From NCBI RefSeq assembly GCF_002233675.1, contig NZ_NMUQ01000001.1, positions 2,148,063-2,212,062 on the forward strand: a DNA stretch of 64,000 nt. Direction: 5' to 3'. The position numbers were made by a program, and so were the translations under genes. The notes beneath the pieces are model-generated. The model was not told the origin of the DNA. It did not search any database and saw only the letters and a program-made list of their open reading frames with translations. Below, one piece after another: positions 42,960 through 52,545 of the stretch. The number at the start of each line of letters is the position of its first letter. The stretch's first letter is position 1. This stretch comes from Paenibacillus herberti (GTDB taxonomy: Bacteria; Bacillota; Bacilli; Paenibacillales; Paenibacillaceae).

Positions 42960-45900
42960 TTATTTTTTCATCAATTCCAACATTCTCATAATCATGGTGA
43001 CCGCCTCAGCTCGGGTGGCAATTGCGTCAGGAGCAAATTGCCCATTTTCTTTTCCTTGCACAATACCCGACTTATAAGCTGCTGCGACATAAGGTTTGGC
43101 CCATTCTGGTATTTCTTTGGCATCGGTAAACATCGTTAAATCTGCATCTGGTTCAACCTGAATCCCCAGCGCCCTCGTAACCATGACAATCATTTCGACC
43201 CGAGTCATTGATTGTCCAGTACGGAAGGTGTTGTCCTGGAATCCGCTAATGATCCCTTTATTAACCAATTGAGATACAAATGGTTTGGCCCATTCCGGTA
43301 TGCTGGCTTGATCGGAGAATGAAGGGAAGCTGTTTGATGCGTCATCAAGTTTAAGTGCTCGGCCCAGCATGGTTGCAAACTCTCCCCTCGTCGCTTCAAG
43401 CCCCGGCTTGAATGAACCGTCAGCAAACCCCTTGACGATGTTTAGCTCAACCGCTTTCTGAATGTCCTTCGCTGCCCAATGCCCGGAATCCAAGTCCGTC
43501 CACGGCGTTGGGGTTGCCGTTGGCGCCGATGTTGGTGCTGGCGTTGGGGTTGGTGTCGACGTTGGTGCTGGAGTTGGCGTTGGCGCCGATGTTGGTGCTG
43601 TTGTCGGTGCTGGCGTTGGCGCCGATGTTGGTGCTGTTGTCGGTGCTGGCGTTGGTGACGTTGTCGGTGTTGGCGTCGGTGACGTTGTCGGCGCTGATGT
43701 TGGTGACGTTGTCGGTGCTGATGTTGGTGACGTCGTTGGCGTCGGTGACGTCGTCGGTGTTGGCGTTGGTGACGTCGTTGGTGTTGGCGTTGGTGACGTC
43801 GTTGGCGTCGGTGACGTTGTCGGTGTTGGCGTCGGTGTGGTCGTCGGAGTTTCCGAGATAACAGGTACTGTTACAATTGAATTGCTATAGTTACCTGCCG
43901 TATTCGACGTTGCGGCAATGCCGCCAAAGTTCAATGCAGCCCCATTAGATACAGCCAATGTAGAGGCCTCTGCCGTTCCCTTGATTGGTATCCAGTCATC
44001 CGCTTGTTTATAGTAGCCGATGACTTGATTTCCACTCCTTGCCAGCTTCAACTCAGCGGGAAAATTAATATAATCGCCGTTAATAGTTGTCACGGCTCCA
44101 TTATTGTCTCGAACGGATAATTCCGTTCTCCCTTCTGAGTTCAGGGACAAATAAGCGTATGCAGGACTGTTTGCTCCGGTTGGAGCGGAGCTCAGCATAA
44201 TACCCGTTCTGCCATTCAAACCAGCCGTATCCGTACCTGCATAGCGGAGCGACTCGATTTGGGATGTCAGTGTAACCGAAGAGGTATCACTCACCGTTTT
44301 GTTCACAAACACGAATTGCTCGTTCAACGGTCCAGCTTCGCTGCCGGAAGCCTGAATGCGATAACTTCCGTTTGGCTGCACATCTACTTGACCATCGGCT
44401 CCTCCGATAAAATTAACGCTCCAAGGCGCTGGCAATGATCCCACCGTTGCCGGGAAGTTTTTCGTCTCGGTGCTGCCGCCTTCGCTCGGAACTGTGACGG
44501 CAATTGTTGTCATGCCTGCAGCGACGCCTGTCACAACACCTTCAGCGTTAACCGTAGCAACCGATGGATTGCTGCTGCTGAAGCTCGCTTGGCCGCTGAC
44601 AGCTTGCAAGGAGCCGTCCAGTTGCAGGCGTCCAAGGCTGAGCGTACTTTGAGCGCCGGCATAAAGATCGAATGGTAGCTGTTTCGCGCGCAGATTGGAG
44701 AAGGCCGAGGAGTCTTTATACACTTCAACTTCGGCAAACTGCACACGGAAATTACCGCCATTATCCTTGCCCAATTTGGTCGCTTCGACCTTAACATATC
44801 TGGTGCTCACGGCAGGGAAAGAAATGTTCTGCCTCGTCGCCGGTTTTTCCGTATAATCCTGGACGGTATGGACGGTCGTCCAATTCACGTTGTCCGTTGA
44901 TACTTGAATGTTGTAATCAACTGGGAAGCCTGCGCCGGCATTGCCTTGATCCGTTCTCGGGAACAGGCTGACAGCTCCTACATCCTGCGTTGAACCCAGA
45001 TCAATCGTAATCCATTCCGTATGATTTACCCCGGTATCAAGCGTGTTGCTCCATCCGTTGGAAGCTGGCGTCGAGTTGCGTTTGCCGTCAACCGCAAACG
45101 GTGCGTTCCAGCCCCATTCGACGCCAATATCGCTGCTGGCAGACGCCTTTTTGCCAAATGCCAGATTGTCGGGCGAAGGGTTGCTCAGCGGCGATACATC
45201 CGCTTGCACCGGATAATGGCGAATGAACGTATCCGGCATAACGTACAGTCTGCCTTCACCAGGAAGGAAGCTCGCCGACAGCTGGGAAGTAGCTGGATTG
45301 AAGTTTGTGGCGATTTCTTCGCCTGTCTCATTGGAAACCTCGGTAACCGATTTGATGCCCGTACTGGAGTTGATCTCAAACGTGAAGTTTTTATTCTCTG
45401 TCATCGATTTGTTCACGACCATCACGTAACGTCTTCCGGTGTCCCTGTGCACAAAGTTTGTAACCACCATATCGTCGCCGGAGTTCGGGGCGGATACCGG
45501 CTGGAAGTAGAAGCTGACTGGAAGTTGCTCCGTATTTGGTGGAAGTTGACCGTAATGGTAAACGTCTTTTGCATCCAGGTCCAGAAGCGTTGTGCCAAGC
45601 TTCAGCATTACGCTATTCATCTCTTTGACCGGCTCGAACAAATCGGTTTTTTGGCCGTCAGCCGTAATGATCGCCGTTGTGAACGGCTCGCCGCGGTTCG
45701 TCGGCGTCCACCAGGTGAACCAAGTCAGCTTTTTGAGGCCATAGGCCAGGTTTAAATATACTTCGTAACGGATAATTTCCGGAGTCGGCCGGACCAACCT
45801 GTTGTCGATACCGACGCTTTGCAGGTATCCCGCCGTTTTGTAATCGTTTTTCAAGCCCAGTTTACGAATGCGGTCCAGCAAGTAATAGAAGTCCTGCCCC

Positions 45901-47771
45901 ATGCCGTTAATGCCGAATGGATAGGAGTCAAACGTCAGGAACTCGATATTTTCCGCACCGACAAGTCCAGTCCAGGTTGCCCAATGGTCGCTGCCCGGCA
46001 GCAGATTCAGATGCGCGAGGCGGTCTGGGTCCATCTCTCTGATTTTTTTGTAAAGCCGTGCTGAATCGTGGAAATCCTTAAATGCAACCGGCTCATCCCG
46101 TACAAAATATCCACCGGTCGCCGGATGCGGCTTGAAGTGATTCACAAATTCCTCAACCTCGTGATCGGACACACTTGAGAGATCCTCGGTGTTCGTCACG
46201 CTCACCTTCATGCCTCTTTCTCCGGCCAGATCAAGCATTCTATCATTGACTTCAACCGAGGTAAGGTCCCCCGTCTCCACTACTTCAACGAAGTTCACAT
46301 TCGCTTCCTGCAAGTAGTCGTACTGCTGTGCGTTCACGTAATCTTTGGTAGGAGGCCAGAAAACGGCGACCTTAAACGTGTTAGGAGCTTCAGGGGCCAC
46401 GTTCGGATACGGCTTCAGCGTTACGGTAAAATCCTTCGTTTTGCTCGCGGTTCCCTTTTTCACCGTTGCTGTGAGTGTTACCGTCAGCGCCCCTTCGTTC
46501 CAGGCCGGACGTTTCATCAGCTTGCCGTTGCCTTGCAAGTAGTCAGGGTGGGAGCTTTCCCAAGCCACCTGCGTATTCTCCATGCTGGATGTTGGAAGAG
46601 TCATATTGGTATACACATTGGTCGTACCCGACAGCGTTAACCATTCATGGCCAATATTTACCGCCTCCTGATCGGTCAGCTGGCTAACCGCCTGCAGCAC
46701 CTCAATTTCGGCGAGCTGCATCACATAAGTGTTAAAAGTGTCTTTAGACAGTTCCGTTGCCTCGACTTTGACATAACGGGCGTAAGCAGAAGTGAAGCCG
46801 AACACCTGCGCGCCGCCTTGCGACGGAGCCGGATAGTCCGTTTTGGTTGCAACCGTTGTCCAATTCGTTTTGTCCGTGGAGATTTGCACTGTGAAATCAA
46901 TCGGAAATCCGCCGCCGACATTATGGCCTTCGTCGTTGCGCGGCCACAATACAATTTTATCGGTCCGGTCCATATAACCAAGGTCAACCATAATCCACTC
47001 CGAGGCGGGAGCCGTGGATTTCGGTTGGCTAGTCCAGCCTTTATTCCCCGTTGGCGCATTGGAGCCAATTTTTTCTCCATCAACGGCCAGCTCCGGTCTC
47101 CAGCCTGAACCGACATAACTGGAAGATGCCTCAATCGTTTTGTTCAACGCTAGATTGGGTTGCTCTACCACCGGGACAGGAGCCTCAAATACCTCTACCT
47201 CTGCCAACTGCATGACAAATTTGTGGTAGACATCCTTGGCTAAGTCAGTGCCTTCCACCTTGACATAGCGGGCGTTTGCAGCGCTGAATTCGAATGTCTG
47301 CGCGCCGCCGCCAACCGGAACGGGATAGTAGGTCTTACTCGTGACTGTCGTCCATTCCGTATTGTCGACCGATATTTTGATATCGAAGCCGACCGGGAAG
47401 CCTACTCCAACGTTTTGTCCCTCGTCGTCGCGTGGCCAGAGCACAACTTTATCAACGTTGTAGGCTGCTCCAAGATCAACAGAAAGCCATTGCGCCGTGT
47501 TGCTGTCAGCGGGACTGCTTGTCCAGCCTTTGTCGCCGCCCCCTGTGTTGATACCGGTCCTTTTGCCGTCAACAGCCAGCGCAGGACTCCAGCCCGAGCC
47601 GATATAACTGCTGGATGCAGTTACGCTTTTGCCACGCGCAAGATTTGTTGGCCCCTCCGCGGCGCCAGATGGCTCGTTCGCTTCCACCCTGGACGTCCCG
47701 AATGGGGAGACGAGGCCGAACACAAGCGAAATCGTCAAGAGCATGGAAAGTACGCCTCTTCTTTTCATCAA
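42960..47771 (-). CDS. S-layer-anchored multi-domain discoidin / TIM-barrel protein
   Basis: 1603 residues. Residues 1 to about 1300 repeat the architecture of the 38824 protein almost domain for domain: signal peptide, two F5/8-type C domains, Ig-like domain, barrel with GGYFVRDEP and [10 protein letters not shown], third F5/8-type C domain, Big_2-like domain and concanavalin-like domain. The C-terminus adds a Thr/Pro/Ser repeat linker (about 1305-1425) and three SLH domains ([58 protein letters not shown]). It should therefore be held on the cell wall while its paralogue is released. The promoter again has the regulon motif and a cre-like site at the -10. The ATG has GGAGG upstream. The catalytic role is inferred from the barrel only. 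Confidence 0.88.
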   Translation of the reverse strand: MMKRRGVLSMLLTISLVFGLVSPFGTSRVEANEPSGAAEGPTNLARGKSVTASSSYIGSGWSPALAVDGKRTGINTGGGDKGWTSSPADSNTAQWLSVDLGAAYNVDKVVLWPRDDEGQNVGVGFPVGFDIKISVDNTEWTTVTSKTYYPVPVGGGAQTFEFSAANARYVKVEGTDLAKDVYHKFVMQLAEVEVFEAPVPVVEQPNLALNKTIEASSSYVGSGWRPELAVDGEKIGSNAPTGNKGWTSQPKSTAPASEWIMVDLGYMDRTDKIVLWPRNDEGHNVGGGFPIDFTVQISTDKTNWTTVATKTDYPAPSQGGAQVFGFTSAYARYVKVEATELSKDTFNTYVMQLAEIEVLQAVSQLTDQEAVNIGHEWLTLSGTTNVYTNMTLPTSSMENTQVAWESSHPDYLQGNGKLMKRPAWNEGALTVTLTATVKKGTASKTKDFTVTLKPYPNVAPEAPNTFKVAVFWPPTKDYVNAQQYDYLQEANVNFVEVVETGDLTSVEVNDRMLDLAGERGMKVSVTNTEDLSSVSDHEVEEFVNHFKPHPATGGYFVRDEPVAFKDFHDSARLYKKIREMDPDRLAHLNLLPGSDHWATWTGLVGAENIEFLTFDSYPFGINGMGQDFYYLLDRIRKLGLKNDYKTAGYLQSVGIDNRLVRPTPEIIRYEVYLNLAYGLKKLTWFTWWTPTNRGEPFTTAIITADGQKTDLFEPVKEMNSVMLKLGTTLLDLDAKDVYHYGQLPPNTEQLPVSFYFQPVSAPNSGDDMVVTNFVHRDTGRRYVMVVNKSMTENKNFTFEINSSTGIKSVTEVSNETGEEIATNFNPATSQLSASFLPGEGRLYVMPDTFIRHYPVQADVSPLSNPSPDNLAFGKKASASSDIGVEWGWNAPFAVDGKRNSTPASNGWSNTLDTGVNHTEWITIDLGSTQDVGAVSLFPRTDQGNAGAGFPVDYNIQVSTDNVNWTTVHTVQDYTEKPATRQNISFPAVSTRYVKVEATKLGKDNGGNFRVQFAEVEVYKDSSAFSNLRAKQLPFDLYAGAQSTLSLGRLQLDGSLQAVSGQASFSSSNPSVATVNAEGVVTGVAAGMTTIAVTVPSEGGSTETKNFPATVGSLPAPWSVNFIGGADGQVDVQPNGSYRIQASGSEAGPLNEQFVFVNKTVSDTSSVTLTSQIESLRYAGTDTAGLNGRTGIMLSSAPTGANSPAYAYLSLNSEGRTELSVRDNNGAVTTINGDYINFPAELKLARSGNQVIGYYKQADDWIPIKGTAEASTLAVSNGAALNFGGIAATSNTAGNYSNSIVTVPVISETPTTTPTPTPTTSPTPTTSPTPTPTTSPTPTPTTSPTPTTSPTSAPTTSPTSAPTTSPTPTPTTSPTPAPTTAPTSAPTPAPTTAPTSAPTPTPAPTSTPTPTPAPTSAPTATPTPWTDLDSGHWAAKDIQKAVELNIVKGFADGSFKPGLEATRGEFATMLGRALKLDDASNSFPSFSDQASIPEWAKPFVSQLVNKGIISGFQDNTFRTGQSMTRVEMIVMVTRALGIQVEPDADLTMFTDAKEIPEWAKPYVAAAYKSGIVQGKENGQFAPDAIATRAEAVTMIMRMLELMKK
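43497..43860 (-). repeat. Low-complexity Thr/Pro/Ser/Ala-coding tandem repeat
   Basis: About 364 bases of tandem short units encode a linker of TPTPTTSP / APTSAPTP-type repeats between the concanavalin-like and SLH domains. The repeat keeps several other frames open on both strands, which should not be read as genes. Such tracts vary in copy number by slippage. Confidence 0.9.
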
Positions 47772-47817
47772 TGATCCCTCCTCATAATTGAAACTATGAA
47801 TTTATGGTACAAGCTCC

Positions 47818-47880
47818 ATTGTAAGTGCTTTCAGCATATCGAAAAGGGCATAAAATTCGGTTTACTTCTCTTTTATTTGG
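47818..47880 (-). promoter_or_regulatory. Promoter of the SLH-bearing discoidin protein: regulon motif, cre-like box and -10
   Basis: Regulon motif at 47880-47846 (core GAATTT 47858-47853), then 29 bp, then -10 TACAAT (47823-47818). A cre-like site TGAAAGCACTTACA (47833-47820, 13 of 14) overlaps the -10. The layout is identical to that at 42763-42825. Confidence 0.7.
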
Positions 47881-47905
47881 GAGATGGCAACGAGGGGTTC
47901 AAATT

Positions 47906-48066
47906 CTGATGAAAATAGGAGTGAAGCCAAAGGTCGAGCTCGGAGAAGCGTCAGCGTTCGCCTTTGACGTCAGACTTCTACCGCTAAAGCGGATAAATTC
48001 AAAGAAATCTGAGGTCAACAGCGATCGGAGGGCCGACCTTTGGCGCAGCGGATACTTTTTCATCAG
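47906..48066. repeat. Imperfect 161-bp inverted-repeat element in an intergenic gap
   Basis: The ends are CTGATGAAAA and TTTTCATCAG. Inside are complementary GCCAAAGGTCG / CGACCTTTGGC blocks, and the exact centre is CCGCT-AA-AGCGG (47981-47992). Pairing between the blocks is imperfect. It fills most of the 374-base gap between the SLH protein promoter and the binding-protein terminator. No protein is encoded. It resembles the REP/MITE-like intergenic repeats of Paenibacillus-type genomes, which is inference. Confidence 0.6.
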
Positions 48067-48086
48067 ATCAATCGAGGGGTAGGGAA

Positions 48087-48126
48087 AGAGCCGTCCTATA
48101 TTCAACGATGAATGTAGGACGGCTCT
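48087..48126 (-). terminator. Terminator of the sugar-binding lipoprotein gene
   Basis: AGAGCCGTCCTACA pairs with TATAGGACGGCTCT on the minus strand, with one mismatch; the following T-run is short (TTTCCC). Confidence 0.8.
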
Positions 48127-48145
48127 ATTAGATGGTAGTATTCTA

Positions 48146-49489
48146 TTATTTTGTTTGGCTAGCAGCTTGTTTCCAAGCTTTATCCATATTTTCTAGCATC
48201 TCTTGCGGTGTAATCGCCTTCAGATAAACGCCTTGCGCCGAAGTCATCATCTCCGCTGTAGCTGCACCCCCGTTTACCCAGCCTTGATCCAGGAACTGAT
48301 AACTTTTGCCGGCCGCAACAACAGCGGCGATATCGCTGAATGCCGGATCAAGATCGCCCGTCTCGCCTTTAATCGTCATAAATGCTTGTTGGCTCTTCGT
48401 CCATATTTTTTGATTTTCTGCTTTGCTCCAGAACTCAAGATACTTCTTCGCTGCATCCAATACTTTTGTATCCTTATTGATAGCAAATGCCGTGCCTACT
48501 GCTGCAGAAGCCATCACATCTTTACCAGCCGCGTTGGAAGGCATCGCGAACATGCCAACTTCAAGATCCGGATTCGTCTTTTTGATACCTGTAAGCGACC
48601 AGCTGCCGTCGATGTACATCGCTGCCTCGCCTTTAGCAAAGGCCTGTTGCGCCTGATCCAAGCTGACACCGGTGCTTTTAGGAGTCAGATAGCCCTTTTC
48701 ATCAAGGGAGAACCAGTTTTTATTCATTTCTGACCAGCTTTGCGCAAATGTAGCAGTTCCACCATTCAATTGGTTGTCAAAGTCTGGAGTTCCCGAGTAA
48801 ACGAGTGAAGGAGCCATCGTATATAGAGCGGCCAATGTCATCCATCCGTCATTGTTGCCGATTGAGATCGGCAGCTTGCCGGCTGCCTTCAGTTTCTCAG
48901 CGGCAGCCTTGAACTCATCCCAATTTTGTGGTGGCGTGATCGACAGATCAGCAAACATTTTTTTATTGTAGTACACACCAAGAACATTCATGTCATTCGG
49001 AATTGCGTACACTTTGCCGTCCGCTGAGCTGGATTTAAGAGATGCCTCTGTGAAGTTGGAAATCCACGGCTCTGAGGCAAGATCGTACAAATAACCCGCA
49101 TTGCCGTAAGTGATCGCATACGCTAAACCTGGGTGGATCATAATGACATCCGAAGCATCGTTGGAAGCAAAGCGAGTTTTGATGAACTCTTTGAACTGTC
49201 CACCAGGCATTCCTTCATACTCCACTTTGATGTCCGGGTTCTCCTTCATGAACTTTTCGTTCAACTCAGGAATTGCACCGAGCTCTGCGCCCGATTTAAA
49301 TCCCGTAATCTTCAGCTCCACTGGATCTTTGGAAGCTGGTTCCGAGCTTGTTACTGGCGCAGAAGGCGCCGGGCTTGCAGAAGAACTAGTTGTGTTATTA
49401 GTTGTGTTCCCGCTGCTACAAGCGGCCAAAGACATTGCTAGTGTCACGGATAAAGCGGTTACCATACTTTTTTTTCTCATTTTTATCAT
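48146..49489 (-). CDS. Sugar-binding lipoprotein (CUT1, SBP_bac_1) of the discoidin regulon
   Basis: 447 residues from ATG 49489 with GAGGGGGA seven bases upstream; the longer open frame has no ribosome site before the signal peptide. Signal peptide with lipobox LAAC (Cys about 25), Ser/Thr/Pro linker, then a two-lobed binding domain (PELNEKFMKENPDIKVEYEG, AYAITYGNAGYLYDLASEPW, FAKGEAAMYIDGSWSL). It is monocistronic. It is the likely partner of the two permeases at 55921 and 56749, which lack their own binding protein, because both promoters share the same motif (49556-49593 and 57727-57763). Divergent from the GH78 gene. Confidence 0.9.
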   Translation of the reverse strand: MIKMRKKSMVTALSVTLAMSLAACSSGNTTNNTTSSSASPAPSAPVTSSEPASKDPVELKITGFKSGAELGAIPELNEKFMKENPDIKVEYEGMPGGQFKEFIKTRFASNDASDVIMIHPGLAYAITYGNAGYLYDLASEPWISNFTEASLKSSSADGKVYAIPNDMNVLGVYYNKKMFADLSITPPQNWDEFKAAAEKLKAAGKLPISIGNNDGWMTLAALYTMAPSLVYSGTPDFDNQLNGGTATFAQSWSEMNKNWFSLDEKGYLTPKSTGVSLDQAQQAFAKGEAAMYIDGSWSLTGIKKTNPDLEVGMFAMPSNAAGKDVMASAAVGTAFAINKDTKVLDAAKKYLEFWSKAENQKIWTKSQQAFMTIKGETGDLDPAFSDIAAVVAAGKSYQFLDQGWVNGGAATAEMMTSAQGVYLKAITPQEMLENMDKAWKQAASQTK

Positions 49490-49529
49490 GTTGATATCCC
49501 CCTCGTTGGACAGTTGTGACTCAAGTTCT

Positions 49530-49593
49530 ATGTTAGAAAAAACAAGAGAAAAAAAACATGACGTAAAATTCATGTTTATTCTTTTATTTTCGG
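49530..49593 (-). promoter_or_regulatory. Promoter of the sugar-binding lipoprotein with regulon motif
   Basis: Regulon motif at 49593-49556 (core GAATTT 49571-49566), then 30 bp, then -10-like TAACAT (49535-49530). The motif contains a dyad AAACATGA / TCATGTTT with an 8-base spacer. Confidence 0.65.
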
Positions 49594-49677
49594 AACGTTC
49601 TAACTCCCTTCCTCCCCTCAAGAGCCGCTTGCAAAAACAACAGAAAATAAAGAACGATTTCCCAATTTTGTTCTATA

Positions 49678-49703
49678 GGCAATCGCTTACAAATCCCTAT
49701 AAT
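49678..49703 (+). promoter_or_regulatory. cre-like site and -10 box of the GH78 gene
   Basis: GGCAATCGCTTACA (49678-49691) matches the cre consensus at 12 of 14 positions and is followed by a perfect TATAAT (49698-49703). No good -35 is present at the proper distance. CcpA bound here would block the promoter. Confidence 0.5.
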
Positions 49704-49782
49704 GGTATAAGATTCATCTTACAATGCTAACAATCCTAACAATCCAAACCAATAATTCATTCACCAAGGAGACGATTTTCTC

Positions 49783-52488
49783 GTGAATAGCAACCCATTG
49801 CTGTCACTCGCCCATCTGTCCATCGACGGATGGGAAAAACCGATTGGCGTCGATTCAGCAACTATGCAATTCAGATGGCAGCTTGTATGCCAGCGGCGTG
49901 GAGTCATACAGAAGAGCTGCCAAATCTCACTTTTTCCACTAGAGTCCGATGGAAGTCATGGCCCTGAGCTGTGGAACAGCGGGGTCTTAGCTACTTCGAT
50001 GCCTTTTTCAAACTACGACGGGCCCGAACTTCAATCCCATCAAGCTTACGGATGGAAACTGCTTGTATGGGAAGACAATGCCTCTGAACCGGCCGAAGCA
50101 GAGGCTGCGTTTGTCACAGGGTTATCACCTCATAGCTGGAATGCAGAATGGATCTGGAAGGATGATTCGCTGCAATCCAACCAGTTTGCATACTTCCGCA
50201 AAGAATATGTACTAAAGCAACCCGCTGCCTCAGCTTATTTATCTATTTCCGCCCATCACTACTTCCAACTCTTCATTAACGGAACCCGGGTCGGCGGCTA
50301 TGTCAGCCCTGCTCCATCCGATCCTTTAGGCGGCAAGCTTTACGTAACCTATGACATCACATCATTCCTTGCCCCGGACGGCAACAATTGCTTGGCAGTG
50401 ATGGCCCTCTACTTGGGCGACAAAGGCCAAAACACAGTAGATGGCTCCCCCGGCCTCGTTGTTCAAGGGGATCTTACGCTGCTAGACGGTACCAAACAAC
50501 GTTGGACTTCCGGAACGGATTGGCAGCATCTCTCAAGCGGCGCCCATCGTTCGGGTACAGCTTTTCAGCAAAATCGGAGAATATCTCCTATTGAAGAAGT
50601 CGACGCGCGTGCTCTGTCATCCTCCTGGACGAAATTCGGCTTTAAAGAGCAAAATTCCTTCCCTGTCACCCGTTCCGCAGCAGCCGATGCCGGTTGGCGC
50701 CTGACGCCACAGCGTATTCCCGAAGGTGTCATCGACGACACCATCATGCCTAAGCTTGTTCATTCCGTGCGCACAGATGAAGGCCTCTGTCAGATTTTTG
50801 ATACGGGACGCATTATATCCGGCTGGGTTCGCCTATCGTTACCTGGGGTTCGCGATGTCAAAGTGCGCATGCGTTATGCGGAACAACTCGATGAGAATGG
50901 CAAAGTGGAACGCAAAGTATGCAACGAAACATCCGAGAACTACTATGATGAATACACGATGCGGGGTGACGCTTGTGAGGAGTGGGAACCTGCCTTTACG
51001 TATAAAGCATTCCGTTTCGTAGAGTTAACTGGATATCCTGACCCTCTGCAAAATGGTGAGCTTACCGTTGTTGCTGCCCGGACGGGACTACCAGAGTTAG
51101 GGTTTTTCAGCAGTTCCGATCCATTCCTGAACGCGCTTCATGAAGCTAGCCTTACAACTCAGAAAAACAATATTCTCGGTCAAGTTGTAGACTGCCCTCA
51201 TCGCGAGCAAGCTCAATATTTGGCTGACACGGATTTACAAGCTGAGCTGCTGCTCTATCATTTTGGATTTGCCGTTGACATGTTAGAGAAGACGTTAACC
51301 GACTTCACGAATTCACAAAAGCCGGATGGAGCTTTTCCTTTTGTCGCTCCGACCAATGATGACCATCCCGACTTTGCCATCCGCATCCCTGAATGGGATT
51401 TGCATTTTATTAGCCTACTCTGGAAAATGTACCAAACATCCGGTGATAACAGCCTAATCACCCGGCATTATTCCGCCGCCAAGCGTTCGGCGGAGCTGTG
51501 GCTCTCCCTGGCACAGTCAGATGGATTGCTGCCGAAGAGCAAATGGTGGCATATAAGCGACTGGCCTTATCCAACCGTTGATGAAAGCGGCTCTGTGCTG
51601 ACCGTGCAGAACACCAAGTTTTATCAAGATCTTCGTCTATTGGAACAAATGTCGACTCTTGCAGGCTCTCCAGAAGACAGCATACAGTGGAAAGCTGCAG
51701 CTGATAAACTCGCTGTTAACATCTCCGCTTCGCTATTCGATCTCGAATCCAATGGATTCATGGACAGTCTCGATTCGCCGGCACGGCATCAAGGTGTTAA
51801 TGCACTGGCTTATCTTGCTGGGCTCACACCGGACACAGCCGATCATTCTGCGCTGTTGAAGCAAATCTCCGAACAGCCGTGGGAAGCCAGAACGGTGCTC
51901 TCCCTGCCGCTTCTGAGACTGCTATTTGAAGAAGGCCTGCCGGACAAAGCTTATTCATTGATGCATAGAACGGAGTATCCTGGCTGGGGTTATATGATCG
52001 CCCAAGGCTCACCTACCCTATGGGAAGGATGGGATGACAAGGAATCGCATAGCCATGCATGGAACGGTTACCCTGCTCGCATGCTCTCTGAATATATCGT
52101 TGGCATTCAATCCGCAGCTCCGGGCTTTGCTACTATTCGCTTCAAACCCTATTGCCCGGAAGGCCTTCACTACTCCGAAGCGTCTGTGCCTACCCCATTC
52201 GGATTGACACGCGCCAAATGGGAACAGCAGCAAGAGGGCCTTACGATAAATATGGACGTTCCCGCTGGAGCGGAAGCTGAGCTATGGCTGACCCCGCTTA
52301 CTCAAGGACGCCCGCTTGATGGTTTGCGTATTTATGAAGGTGAAGGTGAAGCGGAAGTGCTCCTCTGGTCGGAAGACTCGCTTCAAAACCCCGACTATAT
52401 CGGCTTACTCGGCGGGCAACGGCTATCGGAAGCAGTCATTATTCGCTTCGGTTCAGGACAATATCGTTTTACCACGGAATCCGCATAA
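49783..52488 (+). CDS. GH78-family alpha-L-rhamnosidase-type enzyme
   Basis: 901 residues, GTG start with AGGAGAC upstream, no signal peptide, so cytoplasmic. N-terminal beta-sandwich domains (about 1-440) include the rhamnosidase N-terminal segment (FRKEYVL, FINGTRVGGYVSPAPSDPLG). An (alpha/alpha)6 barrel (about 440-790) follows, then a C-terminal beta-sandwich. Acidic residues equivalent to the GH78 active site are retained: Asp470 and Glu475 in DCPHRE, Asp482, and Glu748 in PTLWEGWD, although the usual GWTGD sequence is altered. It would release rhamnose from imported oligosaccharides. It stands divergent to the sugar-binding lipoprotein of the same locus. Confidence 0.9.
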   Translation: MNSNPLLSLAHLSIDGWEKPIGVDSATMQFRWQLVCQRRGVIQKSCQISLFPLESDGSHGPELWNSGVLATSMPFSNYDGPELQSHQAYGWKLLVWEDNASEPAEAEAAFVTGLSPHSWNAEWIWKDDSLQSNQFAYFRKEYVLKQPAASAYLSISAHHYFQLFINGTRVGGYVSPAPSDPLGGKLYVTYDITSFLAPDGNNCLAVMALYLGDKGQNTVDGSPGLVVQGDLTLLDGTKQRWTSGTDWQHLSSGAHRSGTAFQQNRRISPIEEVDARALSSSWTKFGFKEQNSFPVTRSAAADAGWRLTPQRIPEGVIDDTIMPKLVHSVRTDEGLCQIFDTGRIISGWVRLSLPGVRDVKVRMRYAEQLDENGKVERKVCNETSENYYDEYTMRGDACEEWEPAFTYKAFRFVELTGYPDPLQNGELTVVAARTGLPELGFFSSSDPFLNALHEASLTTQKNNILGQVVDCPHREQAQYLADTDLQAELLLYHFGFAVDMLEKTLTDFTNSQKPDGAFPFVAPTNDDHPDFAIRIPEWDLHFISLLWKMYQTSGDNSLITRHYSAAKRSAELWLSLAQSDGLLPKSKWWHISDWPYPTVDESGSVLTVQNTKFYQDLRLLEQMSTLAGSPEDSIQWKAAADKLAVNISASLFDLESNGFMDSLDSPARHQGVNALAYLAGLTPDTADHSALLKQISEQPWEARTVLSLPLLRLLFEEGLPDKAYSLMHRTEYPGWGYMIAQGSPTLWEGWDDKESHSHAWNGYPARMLSEYIVGIQSAAPGFATIRFKPYCPEGLHYSEASVPTPFGLTRAKWEQQQEGLTINMDVPAGAEAELWLTPLTQGRPLDGLRIYEGEGEAEVLLWSEDSLQNPDYIGLLGGQRLSEAVIIRFGSGQYRFTTESA

Positions 52489-52491
52489 ACA

Positions 52492-52541
52492 AAAACGAAG
52501 TCGCATTGCAGGTTAAGCAGCCTGCAATGCGACTTCGTTTT
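52492..52541. terminator. Bidirectional terminator between GH78 and YesN-type regulator genes
   Basis: A perfect stem AAAACGAAGTCGCATTGCAG / CTGCAATGCGACTTCGTTTT with T-runs in both directions, placed between convergent genes. Confidence 0.95.
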
Positions 52542-52545
52542 ATTA

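Noticed and set aside
43462-43890. Open frames on the plus strand rich in Val, Gly and Ala
   Set aside because: They arise from reading the Thr/Pro repeat of the SLH protein backwards; there are no start signals and only low-complexity sequence.
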